This document shows positions 13,429 to 20,350 of a DNA stretch of 22,640 nt, piece by piece. The translations under genes were made by a program, and so were the position numbers. Each line of letters begins with the position of its first letter. Within the stretch, counting starts at the first letter, position 1. The notes under the pieces were generated by a model. That model was given only the letters and a program-made list of their open reading frames with translations, searched no databases and was not told the origin of the DNA. This DNA comes from Ancrocorticia sp039812645 (lineage in GTDB: Bacteria > Actinomycetota > Actinomycetes > Actinomycetales > Actinomycetaceae): the NCBI GenBank assembly GCA_039812645.1, contig JBDIAV010000051.1, forward strand, positions 1 to 22,640. The letters are read 5' to 3'.

Positions 13429-14340
13429 ATGGATAAGATGGATGCGACTGACGGCAACAGTGGCGCTTCGCGCATGGCCCTTGTCCGTGCGCGTCTTGCG
13501 TTGCCGGTGGTTCGGCAGGCGTCGGGACTCTTTGAGGGCGCCCACACCTCGATTCTGACCGGTAAGGGACATGACTTCGAGGATCTCACGGATTACCTTC
13601 CCGGCAACGACGTCCGGGATATCGACTGGAAAGTTTCAGCCCGTGTCGGCTCCCCCGTTATTAAGCGTTTTGAGCGGGAGACGGACGTATTTACCCAGCT
13701 CGTCATCGATACTGGGCGTGAAATGTTGGCCGCAACGCCGTCGTCGGAAAAGAAGATGGATGTGGCGCTTGCGGCTGCCGAGACGCTGGCGTTTCTCTCC
13801 TCACAGCGTGGTGACCGGCTTGGGCTGACGATGGGTGATTCCAGCGGGATTGAGCACTTTCCTGGGCGTCACGGGCTTGCCCATCTGGAGTATGTGGTGA
13901 GGCGTGCCCAGACTAGGCTGAATGAGGGGCGTGGGGCGTCTCAGGCTTCTGACCTGCTGGAATATGTGCTGCGAACGACGCGTGAGAGGTCGCTCGTCAT
14001 CCTGGTGACGGATCAATTCTGGCCGCAGCCGGAAGGTGAGATCACGCTGCGGCGTGTGCGGACGCGGCATGAATTGCTTGTGGTGCGAGTGGCGGACATG
14101 CCACTAACGCAGGAAAACGTAGATGACATGGTGGAGATCGACGGCGACATCCCGCTTCCGGCCTACGTGCGCGATGACGCCACCTTCCGTCAGGAGCTCA
14201 TGGCTGACCGCCAGATGTGGGAGGAACGCAGTGCTATGGTGCTGCGGGCGCATGGAGTACTGCACGCGCCGGTCAGTTCGAGCGTGGATGTGCTGCCCGC
14301 GATCATGGGGTTGTTGAGGAGGCAGCATCGTGGGCGTTGA
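13429..14340 (+). CDS. DUF58 domain protein, MoxR partner
   Basis: It is 303 residues from the ATG at 13429; a GTG at 13420 and an ATG at 13438 are alternative starts, and no strong ribosome-binding site decides between them. The DUF58 signature is clear: FEGAHTSILTGKGHDFEDLT, then DYLPGNDVRDIDWKVSAR, then VIKRFERETD. The C-terminal half is a degenerate VWA-like fold (QLVIDTGREM, VILVTDQFW). There is no membrane segment, so it is cytoplasmic, unlike the two downstream VWA proteins. DUF58 proteins are almost always encoded next to MoxR ATPases and are presumed substrates or adaptors; their biochemistry is largely unknown. It overlaps the next gene by 11 bp. Confidence 0.93.
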   Translation: MDKMDATDGNSGASRMALVRARLALPVVRQASGLFEGAHTSILTGKGHDFEDLTDYLPGNDVRDIDWKVSARVGSPVIKRFERETDVFTQLVIDTGREMLAATPSSEKKMDVALAAAETLAFLSSQRGDRLGLTMGDSSGIEHFPGRHGLAHLEYVVRRAQTRLNEGRGASQASDLLEYVLRTTRERSLVILVTDQFWPQPEGEITLRRVRTRHELLVVRVADMPLTQENVDDMVEIDGDIPLPAYVRDDATFRQELMADRQMWEERSAMVLRAHGVLHAPVSSSVDVLPAIMGLLRRQHRGR

Positions 14341-14797
14341 TTTCCTTGTTGAGCCGCTGGGTGGGCGAATGCCCTTTCTCGTTGCTTTCATTGCCTGCTT
14401 GGTGTTGTTCGTGGCCTGGCTGGTGTACCTGTTTGTGGCGTATAGGCGCAGGCGAGAAGCGCATCATGAAATGACGTTGGGGGCGTTTTCGGGATCGGAT
14501 CGGGAGCGTTGGATCGTGGATATTCGGCGTATTGCGGAGACGTATTTGCCAGCGAATGATGAGGAAAGCCTGCGCGCTCTACATCAGGAGCTGGGCAAGC
14601 AGATGCGGGCGATTGTTTCGGAGCGGTCGGGGTGGGATATGTCCTCGTGGTCGGTGGGGGATGTGAAGGAACGGCCACCTCTTGCGGAGGTGGCCGAGTT
14701 GCTGGCCGCGTGGGAGCGTCCGAGTTTTGCGCCTGATCCGCAGGCTCGGGCGGAGGAGTCTGTGAGCCGGGCGTTGGCGGTGGTGTCGCGATGGTGA
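14330..14797 (+). CDS. Small single-pass membrane protein of the MoxR operon (DUF4381-like position)
   Basis: It is 155 residues from a GTG at 14330, with an excellent GAGGAGG box inside the end of the DUF58 gene. One membrane helix lies near the N-terminus (MPFLVAFIACLVLFVAWLVYLFVAY, about 14-38), then RRRREA as a cytoplasmic anchor. The soluble helical C-terminal domain has RRIAETYLP, LHQELGKQMRAI, the Trp-rich WDMSSWS, and a final AEESVSRALAVVSRW. In other MoxR operons this slot holds a DUF4381 protein with a similar layout (one helix, then a small helical domain ending in Trp). Sequence similarity is too weak to name the family by eye. It overlaps both neighbours, so translation is probably coupled. 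Confidence 0.8.
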   Translation: MGVDFLVEPLGGRMPFLVAFIACLVLFVAWLVYLFVAYRRRREAHHEMTLGAFSGSDRERWIVDIRRIAETYLPANDEESLRALHQELGKQMRAIVSERSGWDMSSWSVGDVKERPPLAEVAELLAAWERPSFAPDPQARAEESVSRALAVVSRW

Positions 14798-15795
14798 TGT
14801 GGTGGATCGTGCCGTTGGTGCTTGCGGGAGCGTTGGTGCTTGGATGGTATTCCTGGCGGGCTCGGCGTGATTCGCGTCCGATTATTCGTGTGGCTCATAC
14901 CGCGCGGGTGCGGCAAGCCGCTCGCTTCCGTTCCCGGCTTGCCCGCTACAATGCCGGCGTGGTGGTGCTCGCGGTGGCACTTGGCTCCACCTTGCTTGCG
15001 GCCGCGGTTATTTCGGCACGCCCAAGCAATAGTGTTGATGTAAATGATAAGATGGCAACTCGTGACATCGTGCTGTGCCTTGATGTGTCGGGCTCCGTCA
15101 TTGAGTTTGACTCCCAGGTTCTTGATACTTTTGCGGACCTTGTTCAGGGGTTCCAAGGCGAGCGGGTTGCTCTTCTCATCTTCAACTCGTCTGCGCGCAC
15201 GGTATTTCCACTCTCGGATGATTACACAATGATCAGTGAACAATTGCGGGCGGCTTCTTTTGCGCTAGAAACCTCGGGATATGGTGTCAACCTCTGGCCG
15301 AAGAATACCAACGAGTTCTTCCCATTTATCACGGGAACTGAGACCGACGCGGACTATGGTTCCTCCCTCGTGGGTGATGGCCTTGTCTCGTGCACGCAGG
15401 CTTTTGATCTTGCGGACACCGAGCGCTCTCGCACCCTGATTCTCGCCACGGATAATGAGGTGCTTGGCAACGAACTCTTCACCCTCCCCGAAGCGGGTGA
15501 CGTAGTGAAAACCCGTGGCATCAAGCTTTATGGCTTGTTCATTGACTCGCTCCTCGCGGTGGCACCGGATGAGGCCGGTATGCGCCAGGTTGTAGAAGGA
15601 GCGGATGGAACCTTCTTCTACGCCAGTGATGCCGACGCCGCCGCCACCATCATTGGGGATGTCCAACAACAAGAGGCCATCGAGCTTGGCGCCACCCCAC
15701 GGCTGGTCATTTTTGACCGCCCGGGTTCTTGGCCTGCGGTGGCACTGTGTGGAGTGGGTGTCATGATCGTTGTTGGGTGGAGGTTCAAGCTATGA
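14791..15795 (+). CDS. Membrane-anchored von Willebrand A protein (BatA-like)
   Basis: It is 334 residues with its start overlapping the previous stop. Two N-terminal membrane helices (WWIVPLVLAGALVLGWYSW and VVVLAVALGSTLLAAAVI), a VWA domain from about residue 90 to 290, and a C-terminal helix (WPAVALCGVGVMIVVGW) give the BatA/BatB topology. The metal-ion site has DVSGS (D.S.S), a GSSLVGDGL loop where Ser stands for the usual Thr, and LATDN where most members have TDG. The site is therefore slightly altered but plausible. BatA-like proteins sit in the membrane and are thought to be handled by the MoxR ATPase. A long GVNLWPKNTNEFFPF segment lies between the second and third site motifs. It overlaps the next gene by an ATGA junction. 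Confidence 0.9.
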   Translation: MVMWWIVPLVLAGALVLGWYSWRARRDSRPIIRVAHTARVRQAARFRSRLARYNAGVVVLAVALGSTLLAAAVISARPSNSVDVNDKMATRDIVLCLDVSGSVIEFDSQVLDTFADLVQGFQGERVALLIFNSSARTVFPLSDDYTMISEQLRAASFALETSGYGVNLWPKNTNEFFPFITGTETDADYGSSLVGDGLVSCTQAFDLADTERSRTLILATDNEVLGNELFTLPEAGDVVKTRGIKLYGLFIDSLLAVAPDEAGMRQVVEGADGTFFYASDADAAATIIGDVQQQEAIELGATPRLVIFDRPGSWPAVALCGVGVMIVVGWRFKL

Positions 15796-17078
15796 AACTC
15801 CTGTGGATCTGGCCGTGGTGGCTGGTCATGATTGTGCTGGTTGTGGGGCTGATGCTGTGTTGGGCGGGGTGGCGTGATTCCCGGCACCGGCCTTGGTCCC
15901 AGCGCCGAGGTTCGGGAGAACAGGAGCACATGAGTGTGGGTGGGCGTGGGAGCCTGAATAGGCATGGGGGCCTGAATGGGTGTGACTGGAGGTGGGTGCG
16001 GCGCGGGCTGATGGTCGCTGTCGTCGCCCTGATGGGTGCTGCTCCCGGAATCCGCACCGATGTTGCTGAGATTGGGACAAATGCAGAGGTGTACTTCGTC
16101 GTCGACGCAACCGGATCAATGGGGGCCGAGGACTACGCGCCCGGTGGTTCCGCTGGATCTGGTACGGCTGGCGGCGGCGGAGAGGGTAGTGATGGAGAAG
16201 GTGCTGGTGGGAGCGGTGGTGCTGGTGAGGATCAGGTAGCCGGGCGCCAGAGGGTCGACGGTGTCCGTGCGGACCTGACCGCGCTTGCCCGCGAGTACCC
16301 GGGAGCGCGCTTCTCGATCATTCGTTTCGACTCGCGTGCTACGACGCAGCTGCCACTCACCTCAGATCTGCGTGCGGTAGAGTCGTGGGCTGAGACGTTC
16401 AAGCTGGAGAGTTCGTATACTTCCGGGGGTTCGACGATAAATCGTCCGGTCGAGGAATTGACGACGACGTTGCGGCGTTCGGCCGAGGAAAAGCCCGGTA
16501 ACGTGAGGATTCTGTACGTCTTGTCCGACGGCGAGTCTACTGACCCATACGCAGAGTCGGGGCCACGGTTTGCGGAGGCTGGCGCCTATGTTTCAGGAGG
16601 TGCAGTGCTTGGTTACGGGAGCGAAATGGGTGGAAAGATGCCTGTCCAGGGTGGTTATAGTGGAGACGGCTACATTATCGATCCCCTGACGGGCCAGCCT
16701 GCGATTTCACGGATCAACGAGGCGGTATTGAAGGAGGTTGCCGAGCAGCTTGGAGTTCCGTACGCACACCGTGTTGGAGCTGGTGGTTCCGGGAGTCCTG
16801 GCAATGGCGGAAGTAGCAGCGATGAGGGTTCCGGGGCGGTGAATCCCAAGATTGGTGAGGGCTTGCTGGTTGGCGGGATTGAGGAACTTCTGGAACAGGG
16901 ATCGAATACTCGTAGTGTCTACAATGTGCAAATTTGGCCACTTGGGATGGCTCTTGTAGGGCTCATGATGTGGGAAATCTATGCGACCACGCCGCGCTTG
17001 CGCGGGGCTCTTGAGCTGCGAAGAGCAACAAGGGATTCAGCTTCGGGAAGGCTGGCGGGTACACGTGGAGGCTTCTGA
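15792..17078 (+). CDS. Membrane-anchored von Willebrand A protein (BatB-like) with a Gly-rich insert
   Basis: It is 428 residues from the ATG at 15792, with GGAGG just upstream and an ATGA overlap with the previous gene. Membrane helices: LLWIWPWWLVMIVLVVGLML near the start, a second around LMVAVVALMGAAPG, and a third near the C-terminus (WPLGMALVGLMMWEIYA). The metal site is complete: DATGS (D.T.S) in YFVVDATGSMGAEDY, Thr in SGGSTINRP, and YVLSDGEST. Directly after the first motif comes a ~35-residue Gly/Ser/Glu-rich insert (around AGGGGEGSDGEGAGGSGG) that splits the VWA fold; a second Gly/Ser-rich linker (GSGSPGNGGSSSDEG) lies before the last helix. Intact metal residues suggest a functional partner-binding domain. 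Confidence 0.92.
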   Translation: MKLLWIWPWWLVMIVLVVGLMLCWAGWRDSRHRPWSQRRGSGEQEHMSVGGRGSLNRHGGLNGCDWRWVRRGLMVAVVALMGAAPGIRTDVAEIGTNAEVYFVVDATGSMGAEDYAPGGSAGSGTAGGGGEGSDGEGAGGSGGAGEDQVAGRQRVDGVRADLTALAREYPGARFSIIRFDSRATTQLPLTSDLRAVESWAETFKLESSYTSGGSTINRPVEELTTTLRRSAEEKPGNVRILYVLSDGESTDPYAESGPRFAEAGAYVSGGAVLGYGSEMGGKMPVQGGYSGDGYIIDPLTGQPAISRINEAVLKEVAEQLGVPYAHRVGAGGSGSPGNGGSSSDEGSGAVNPKIGEGLLVGGIEELLEQGSNTRSVYNVQIWPLGMALVGLMMWEIYATTPRLRGALELRRATRDSASGRLAGTRGGF

Positions 17079-18031
17079 TGGGAGGTGATCGGAACTCGAA
17101 AAAGCCTTCACCTACATGGAGTAGTGGGCACATGTTCACAATGGGATGGAACATGAAAGTACTGCTCTCATTACTGCTGACCGTTGCGATTGTCGGTCTA
17201 TCCGTGTGGAGTGGGCTGATGGTCACTAGTGCTCATTTAGGTGAGAAAGCTTATCTCGATAGGCGTTTTGAGATTGCGGAGAGGCACTATCAGACGAATA
17301 TGAAAGTTACTCCCGACGCTTGGGAGGGCTGGGAGCCACCCTTCAATCGGGGAACAGTGAGGCTGCGGTTGGGTGTTGATGCTGATGCCGTGGGTGTCGG
17401 ACCAGGAGGTTTTGGTTCTCATGATTCCCAGGGCTCAGACGGCGAGGCAACCTATCATGCGATTTCTAATGCGGCGATGGTGGACGCGGGAGTTGTTGAT
17501 GTGGAGCTGGCGCTAGTGCGGGTACCCGGGGCCAAGCGCGAAAATGGCCAGGTCATCGACCCGGACAATCAGCCGGAATGCAAAGTTCGGCGCAACTTGT
17601 CGATTGGGCAGGAATTGCAGGGGGATTGGTTGGTGACCGGTGGTGATTTGGCTGGGGCCGCCAAGAAGTATGCGCTGGCGCAGGAAACCTTGGCGCCGTG
17701 CCAGGAGTCTGATGAGAATCGGGAGCAGTCCGAGCGTCAAGAGCAAAAAGAGCAGGAGAACGAAAAAGAGCAGGAGAACAAACAGGGCGGTGATGATTCT
17801 GAGGATTCTGGCGATGGCGCGTCGGAAGGTCAGGGTTCCAATGGCTCTGGCGGATCTGATGGTGGTGGCGGTAGTGCTGGCGGATCTGATAGCTCGGGTG
17901 GTGGCAATAGTGGAGACCTTGATCCCAACATGCGGGGTAAAGAAGAACAGCTGCGTGAGCGTAATCGCCGTGGACAAGGTGACTACGACGATCAACAAAA
18001 CCAGAACTATGGCGGTGGCATGAACTGGTGA
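17078..18031 (+). CDS. TPR-like single-pass membrane protein (BatC-like) with a low-complexity tail
   Basis: It is 317 residues; the ATG overlaps the previous stop as TGATG, with GTGGAGG upstream. One membrane helix (VLLSLLLTVAIVGLSVWSGL, about 28-47), then two TPR-like units: AYLDRRFEIAERHYQTN with the PPFNRGTVRLRLG pair, and LQGDWLVTGGDLAGAAKKYALA. The N.G....R (here FNRGT) and A..Y spacing resemble BatC proteins. From about residue 210 the chain becomes charged and repetitive (EQKEQENEKEQE), then Gly/Ser/Asp-rich, ending in NYGGGMNW. It is the last gene of the MoxR operon, probably presenting partners to the VWA proteins (inference). A perfect 10-nt anti-16S match, GGAGGTGATC, lies at 17081-17090 inside the gene but no start codon follows at a usable distance. 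Confidence 0.82.
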   Translation: MGGDRNSKKPSPTWSSGHMFTMGWNMKVLLSLLLTVAIVGLSVWSGLMVTSAHLGEKAYLDRRFEIAERHYQTNMKVTPDAWEGWEPPFNRGTVRLRLGVDADAVGVGPGGFGSHDSQGSDGEATYHAISNAAMVDAGVVDVELALVRVPGAKRENGQVIDPDNQPECKVRRNLSIGQELQGDWLVTGGDLAGAAKKYALAQETLAPCQESDENREQSERQEQKEQENEKEQENKQGGDDSEDSGDGASEGQGSNGSGGSDGGGGSAGGSDSSGGGNSGDLDPNMRGKEEQLRERNRRGQGDYDDQQNQNYGGGMNW

Positions 18032-18203
18032 ACTCATGCGACAAGGGCCCTAGAATGAATGTGGCGGTGCCGCACATGATAAATGTGGCATCGTGGCAAT
18101 TTTGGTGGGCTGATCAATATTTGTCGCCTGATTCGAGGTCAAGCACAGCGGTCGGCCATTGAACTTGTTCAGTTGTTCAACTCGTTCACATAAGGATGCT
18201 CTC

Positions 18204-18959
18204 ATGTCTCAGCAGTACCCTCAACAGCCTCATCCGACCCCGCAGGCCCCTCCTGCCGGGCACTCCCAGGACTTCGGGCGTAAGAAGGGCTTCTTCGCCT
18301 CCCTCTACGACTTCGGTTTCACAAGCTTCGTCACCGCTCGTGTTGCCACGGCTCTCTATGCCGTCCTCGTTATTCTCTCGACGATCGGCGCCCTCATTTT
18401 CATTCTCCTCACTCTTGCCGAAAGCAGCTATTTCCTGGGAGGCTTGGAGAAGTTCTTCATCACGATCTTCATCCTCATTGGCCTGCCGCTATGGCACCTG
18501 CTCATGAGAATCACGTTGGAGTTCTATGTGGCGGGTATCCGTACCGCCGAGAACACGTCGATCCTGGTACAGGTGGCTGCGCAAAACGGCGGGGGATACC
18601 AAGGCTACGTGGGTGGATACCCGCAGCAGCCTGAGTACTTTGGGCAGCAGCCGTATTCGGCCCCGCAGCAGGAACCGCAGGATTTTGCCGCGCAGGGATA
18701 TCAGAGTGCCGGTCAACCGCAGCCGTATCCGGCTCCCGGAGCCGGATACGGCTCGGGAGCCGATGCCGGCGTCACTCCCGGGGCAGAGGGTACCTCCTCT
18801 CAGAGCTATGCCCCGAACGGTGGTTATTCTCCGGCACCCGGATTTGATCCGGGGCGGGGCTCCGATGCGGGATATGGTCAGGGGCAAGGTTTTGGTGAGA
18901 GCAACTCATCGTCCCCCGACTCCACCGACCCCAATACTCCCCGGAAACCGCTGTCCTAA
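18204..18959 (+). CDS. DUF4282 membrane protein with a Pro/Gln/Gly/Tyr-rich tail
   Basis: It is 251 residues from the ATG at 18204, with AAGGA upstream. A Gln/Pro-rich head (QQYPQQPHPTPQAPPAG) leads to FFASLYDFGFTSFVTARVA, a typical DUF4282 opening, then two membrane helices (LYAVLVILSTIGALIFILL and FFITIFILIGLPLWHLLMR) and RITLEFYVAGIRTAENTSIL, the conserved DUF4282 close. Residues from about 132 on are disordered and rich in Tyr/Gln/Pro/Gly. The family is common in actinobacteria and of unknown function. The 172 bp upstream (18032-18203) separate it from the MoxR operon and hold nothing I can name. It converges with the Nudix gene. Confidence 0.88.
   Translation: MSQQYPQQPHPTPQAPPAGHSQDFGRKKGFFASLYDFGFTSFVTARVATALYAVLVILSTIGALIFILLTLAESSYFLGGLEKFFITIFILIGLPLWHLLMRITLEFYVAGIRTAENTSILVQVAAQNGGGYQGYVGGYPQQPEYFGQQPYSAPQQEPQDFAAQGYQSAGQPQPYPAPGAGYGSGADAGVTPGAEGTSSQSYAPNGGYSPAPGFDPGRGSDAGYGQGQGFGESNSSSPDSTDPNTPRKPLS
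18721..18753. repeat. Perfect 33-bp palindrome inside the DUF4282 gene
   Basis: AGCCGTATCCGGCTC-CCG-GAGCCGGATACGGCT: 15-bp arms, 3-nt loop, all within codons for the disordered tail. In mRNA it would form a very stable hairpin. It may be a by-product of repetitive Pro/Gly/Tyr codons or an inserted palindromic unit. Confidence 0.9.
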
Positions 18960-19069
18960 AAGAGAGTGCGCCAATAGGTTTGACCGTGACATCCTAGACC
19001 ATGGCCTATCGGTGCGATCTCTAACTGCGGGAGTGCATGCAAAATGGGATGCAAAACCTCCGCAAAGTG

Positions 19070-19093
19070 GGGTACTCATTTATGAGCGTACCC
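19070..19093. terminator. Possible hairpin in the convergent gap after the DUF4282 gene
   Basis: GGGTACTCAT and ATGAGCGTACCC pair apart from a 2-nt bulge. It lies between two convergent genes, so a terminator role is plausible, but no T-tract follows. The gap 18960-19142 holds nothing else I can support. Confidence 0.3.
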
Positions 19094-19142
19094 AACGTTC
19101 TTATTCGTCAAGCCACATTTACTAAGGAGGATGGTTCCCCGG

Positions 19143-19562
19143 TCACCTCTCGAAGCGCTCAAGCAGCGAGGGCAGGATTTGGAGGTCACCAGGGAGCCAG
19201 GGAAGTTGTGGGATCTCTGCGGCGCGCACCCAGCGTAGCTCCCGATGGCTCATGCCTAGTTGAGGGCCGGACGCACCGTCCGCCACCGCCGCCAACCAGA
19301 GCCGCATGTTGCTGCCGTTCGGGAGTGGCCAGTCGCCGTTATCGCTCGAAGAAATGCGAGCGCCCAGAACTAGTGACGTCGAAAGTTCCTCGGAAATCTC
19401 GCGCTGAAGCCCCTCCTCGGGGCTCTCCCCAACTTCAACTTTCCCGCCTGGGAACTCCCAGAAGCCCGCGAGGCTCTCCGGGTATGAGCGTTGGGCGGCG
19501 AGGAGCCGGGTGGGGCAGGCGAGTGAGTCGACGATTGCGGCGCCAACCACGAGCTTAGGCAT
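19143..19562 (-). CDS. Nudix hydrolase, MutT-like
   Basis: It is 139 residues from the ATG at 19562, with GGAGA upstream. The Nudix box G-x5-E-x7-RE-x2-EE is Gly40, Glu46, Arg54, Glu55, Glu58 and Glu59 (GGKVEVGESPEEGLQREISE). The usual Gly near the end of the box is Ser61. Strands before it (LVVGAAIVDS, RLLAAQRS) and the FWEFPGGK lead-in match the MutT (8-oxo-dGTP pyrophosphatase) subgroup, as does HRELRWVRAAEIPQLPW near the end. The likely role is removal of oxidised or other unwanted nucleoside phosphates. A frame extending upstream to 19664 has no ribosome-binding site and adds non-family sequence. Substrate not provable from sequence. Confidence 0.9.
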   Translation of the reverse strand: MPKLVVGAAIVDSLACPTRLLAAQRSYPESLAGFWEFPGGKVEVGESPEEGLQREISEELSTSLVLGARISSSDNGDWPLPNGSNMRLWLAAVADGASGPQLGMSHRELRWVRAAEIPQLPWLPGDLQILPSLLERFER

Positions 19563-20068
19563 GGGTTCTCCGATTGTTGCGAGTGGCGGGATGTGTTGTT
19601 GCGGGTAGCGGGAAATGGGCGTTCTGGCTGAGATGAAGTAGGCGTTCTGGCTCAAACGAAGCAAGTCTACGGCGGAGTGTATTCCGAGGGGAGTTCTTGA
19701 GAGCAGTGCTGACTACTGTCCGCAAGTCTACGGTGGGTTGCGGTCATGGATGGCGGCGACAGCGTTCTATCTGGATATATAGGCGTTTAGATCGCTCTCA
19801 CCGCCACAAAATTTCTGGCCTACTGTCCACGCCCCGGATCCCACACCTATAAACCAGCAGCCGGCATCTACAAACCGGATCCCACACCCACGAAACGCCG
19901 CCAGCCACAACCAACGCCCCTGAACAATACGGCACCGCCCTCACCGCTGAAGAAGGACTCTGGGCCCGCAAAGGATGGGCAGGCCAATCAAAATAACCCA
20001 CAACACACCGCCATAAACACCACGTTCAGGCCTATAACCCACCCCACTGCCCTCCCCCTACTGCCCGC
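19563..20068. other. Decayed, repeat-rich interval without an intact gene
   Basis: It contains the second copy of the 58-bp palindromic repeat. Short direct repeats: GGCGTTCTGGCT at 19618-19629 and 19641-19652; GCAAGTCTACGG at 19661-19672 and 19722-19733; CCGGATCCCACACC at 19834-19847 and 19875-19888. One plus-strand frame (19853-19996) ends in a protein-like stretch but has no start codon. The scattered repeats suggest a site of past insertions and deletions. Confidence 0.6.
19750..19807. repeat. 58-bp palindromic intergenic repeat, copy 2
   Basis: Same length as the copy at 6633-6690, with eight differences by hand alignment. The left arm and centre (AGCGTTCTATCTGGATATAT) and the right end (CGCTCTCACCGCCA) are conserved. 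Changes at positions 8, 11, 33, 34, 37, 38, 43 and 58 break pairing in the stem, so this copy looks older or decayed. Confidence 0.8.
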
Positions 20069-20109
20069 AAAAACAGCAGTCGGGTCGAAATCTCGACCCG
20101 GCTGCTGTT
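20069..20109 (-). terminator. Intrinsic terminator of the tRNA-Gly gene
   Basis: On the minus strand AACAGCAG-C-CGGGTCG pairs with CGACCCG-A-CTGCTGTT, followed by a run of five T. It lies directly downstream of the tRNA 3' end. The long stem with T-tract makes this the clearest intrinsic terminator in the window. Confidence 0.85.
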
Positions 20110-20114
20110 AACAG

Positions 20115-20185
20115 AGCGGGCGACGGGAATCGAACCCGCCTCTGAAGCTTGGGAAGCTTCCATTCTACCGATGAACTACGCCCGC
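20115..20185 (-). tRNA. tRNA-Gly, anticodon CCC
   Basis: It is 71 nt long. The acceptor stem GCGGGCG pairs with CGCCCGC. The anticodon arm is GAAGC-TTCCCAA-GCTTC, which gives anticodon CCC (reads GGG). The T arm GCGGG-TTCGATT-CCCGT is normal. The discriminator base is U, and CCA is not encoded, so it must be added after transcription. It is flanked by its own promoter and terminator, so it is a single-gene unit. Confidence 0.95.
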
Positions 20186-20198
20186 ATGGCGCCCCATT

Positions 20199-20227
20199 AG
20201 CTTACAACCCGGACGCCCGAACGGCAA
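20199..20227 (-). promoter_or_regulatory. Promoter of the tRNA-Gly gene
   Basis: On the minus strand TTGCCG (20222-20227), a 17-bp spacer and TAAGCT (20199-20204), placing the start a few bases before the tRNA 5' end at 20185. A GC-rich patch (GGGGCGCC) follows the -10, as at many stable-RNA promoters. Confidence 0.55.
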
Positions 20228-20249
20228 AAGCATATCGTGATTGTGAGAA

Positions 20250-20293
20250 CGGCCCGCACTCGGCCCGTACCCGGCCCGTACCCGGCCCGCACT
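20250..20293 (+). repeat. 11-bp tandem repeat upstream of dcd
   Basis: Four units of CGGCCCGyAcy: CGGCCCGCACT, CGGCCCGTACC, CGGCCCGTACC and CGGCCCGCACT, followed by a degraded fifth. It is located between the tRNA-Gly promoter and the dcd start. The outer units match each other and the inner units match each other. Confidence 0.9.
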
Positions 20294-20350
20294 CCGCCCG
20301 GAACTCGGTTCAACGTCGCGCCCGATCAACTTTCGTGGAAAGATCAGAAC

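Noticed and set aside
17513..18077. Minus-strand frames of 174 residues opposite the TPR-like gene
   Set aside because: Low-complexity shadows of the Glu/Gln/Gly-rich tail on the plus strand; no start context or family match.
19798..20001. Minus-strand 67-residue frame in the decayed interval
   Set aside because: It overlaps the palindromic repeat copy, has no ribosome-binding site and has unusual Cys/Arg/Trp composition; not supportable as a gene.
20237..20350. Longer dcd start including the 11-bp repeat region
   Set aside because: The translated repeat is Pro/Arg-rich and precedes the family's standard LLSD start; the GTG at 20351 has its own ribosome-binding site.
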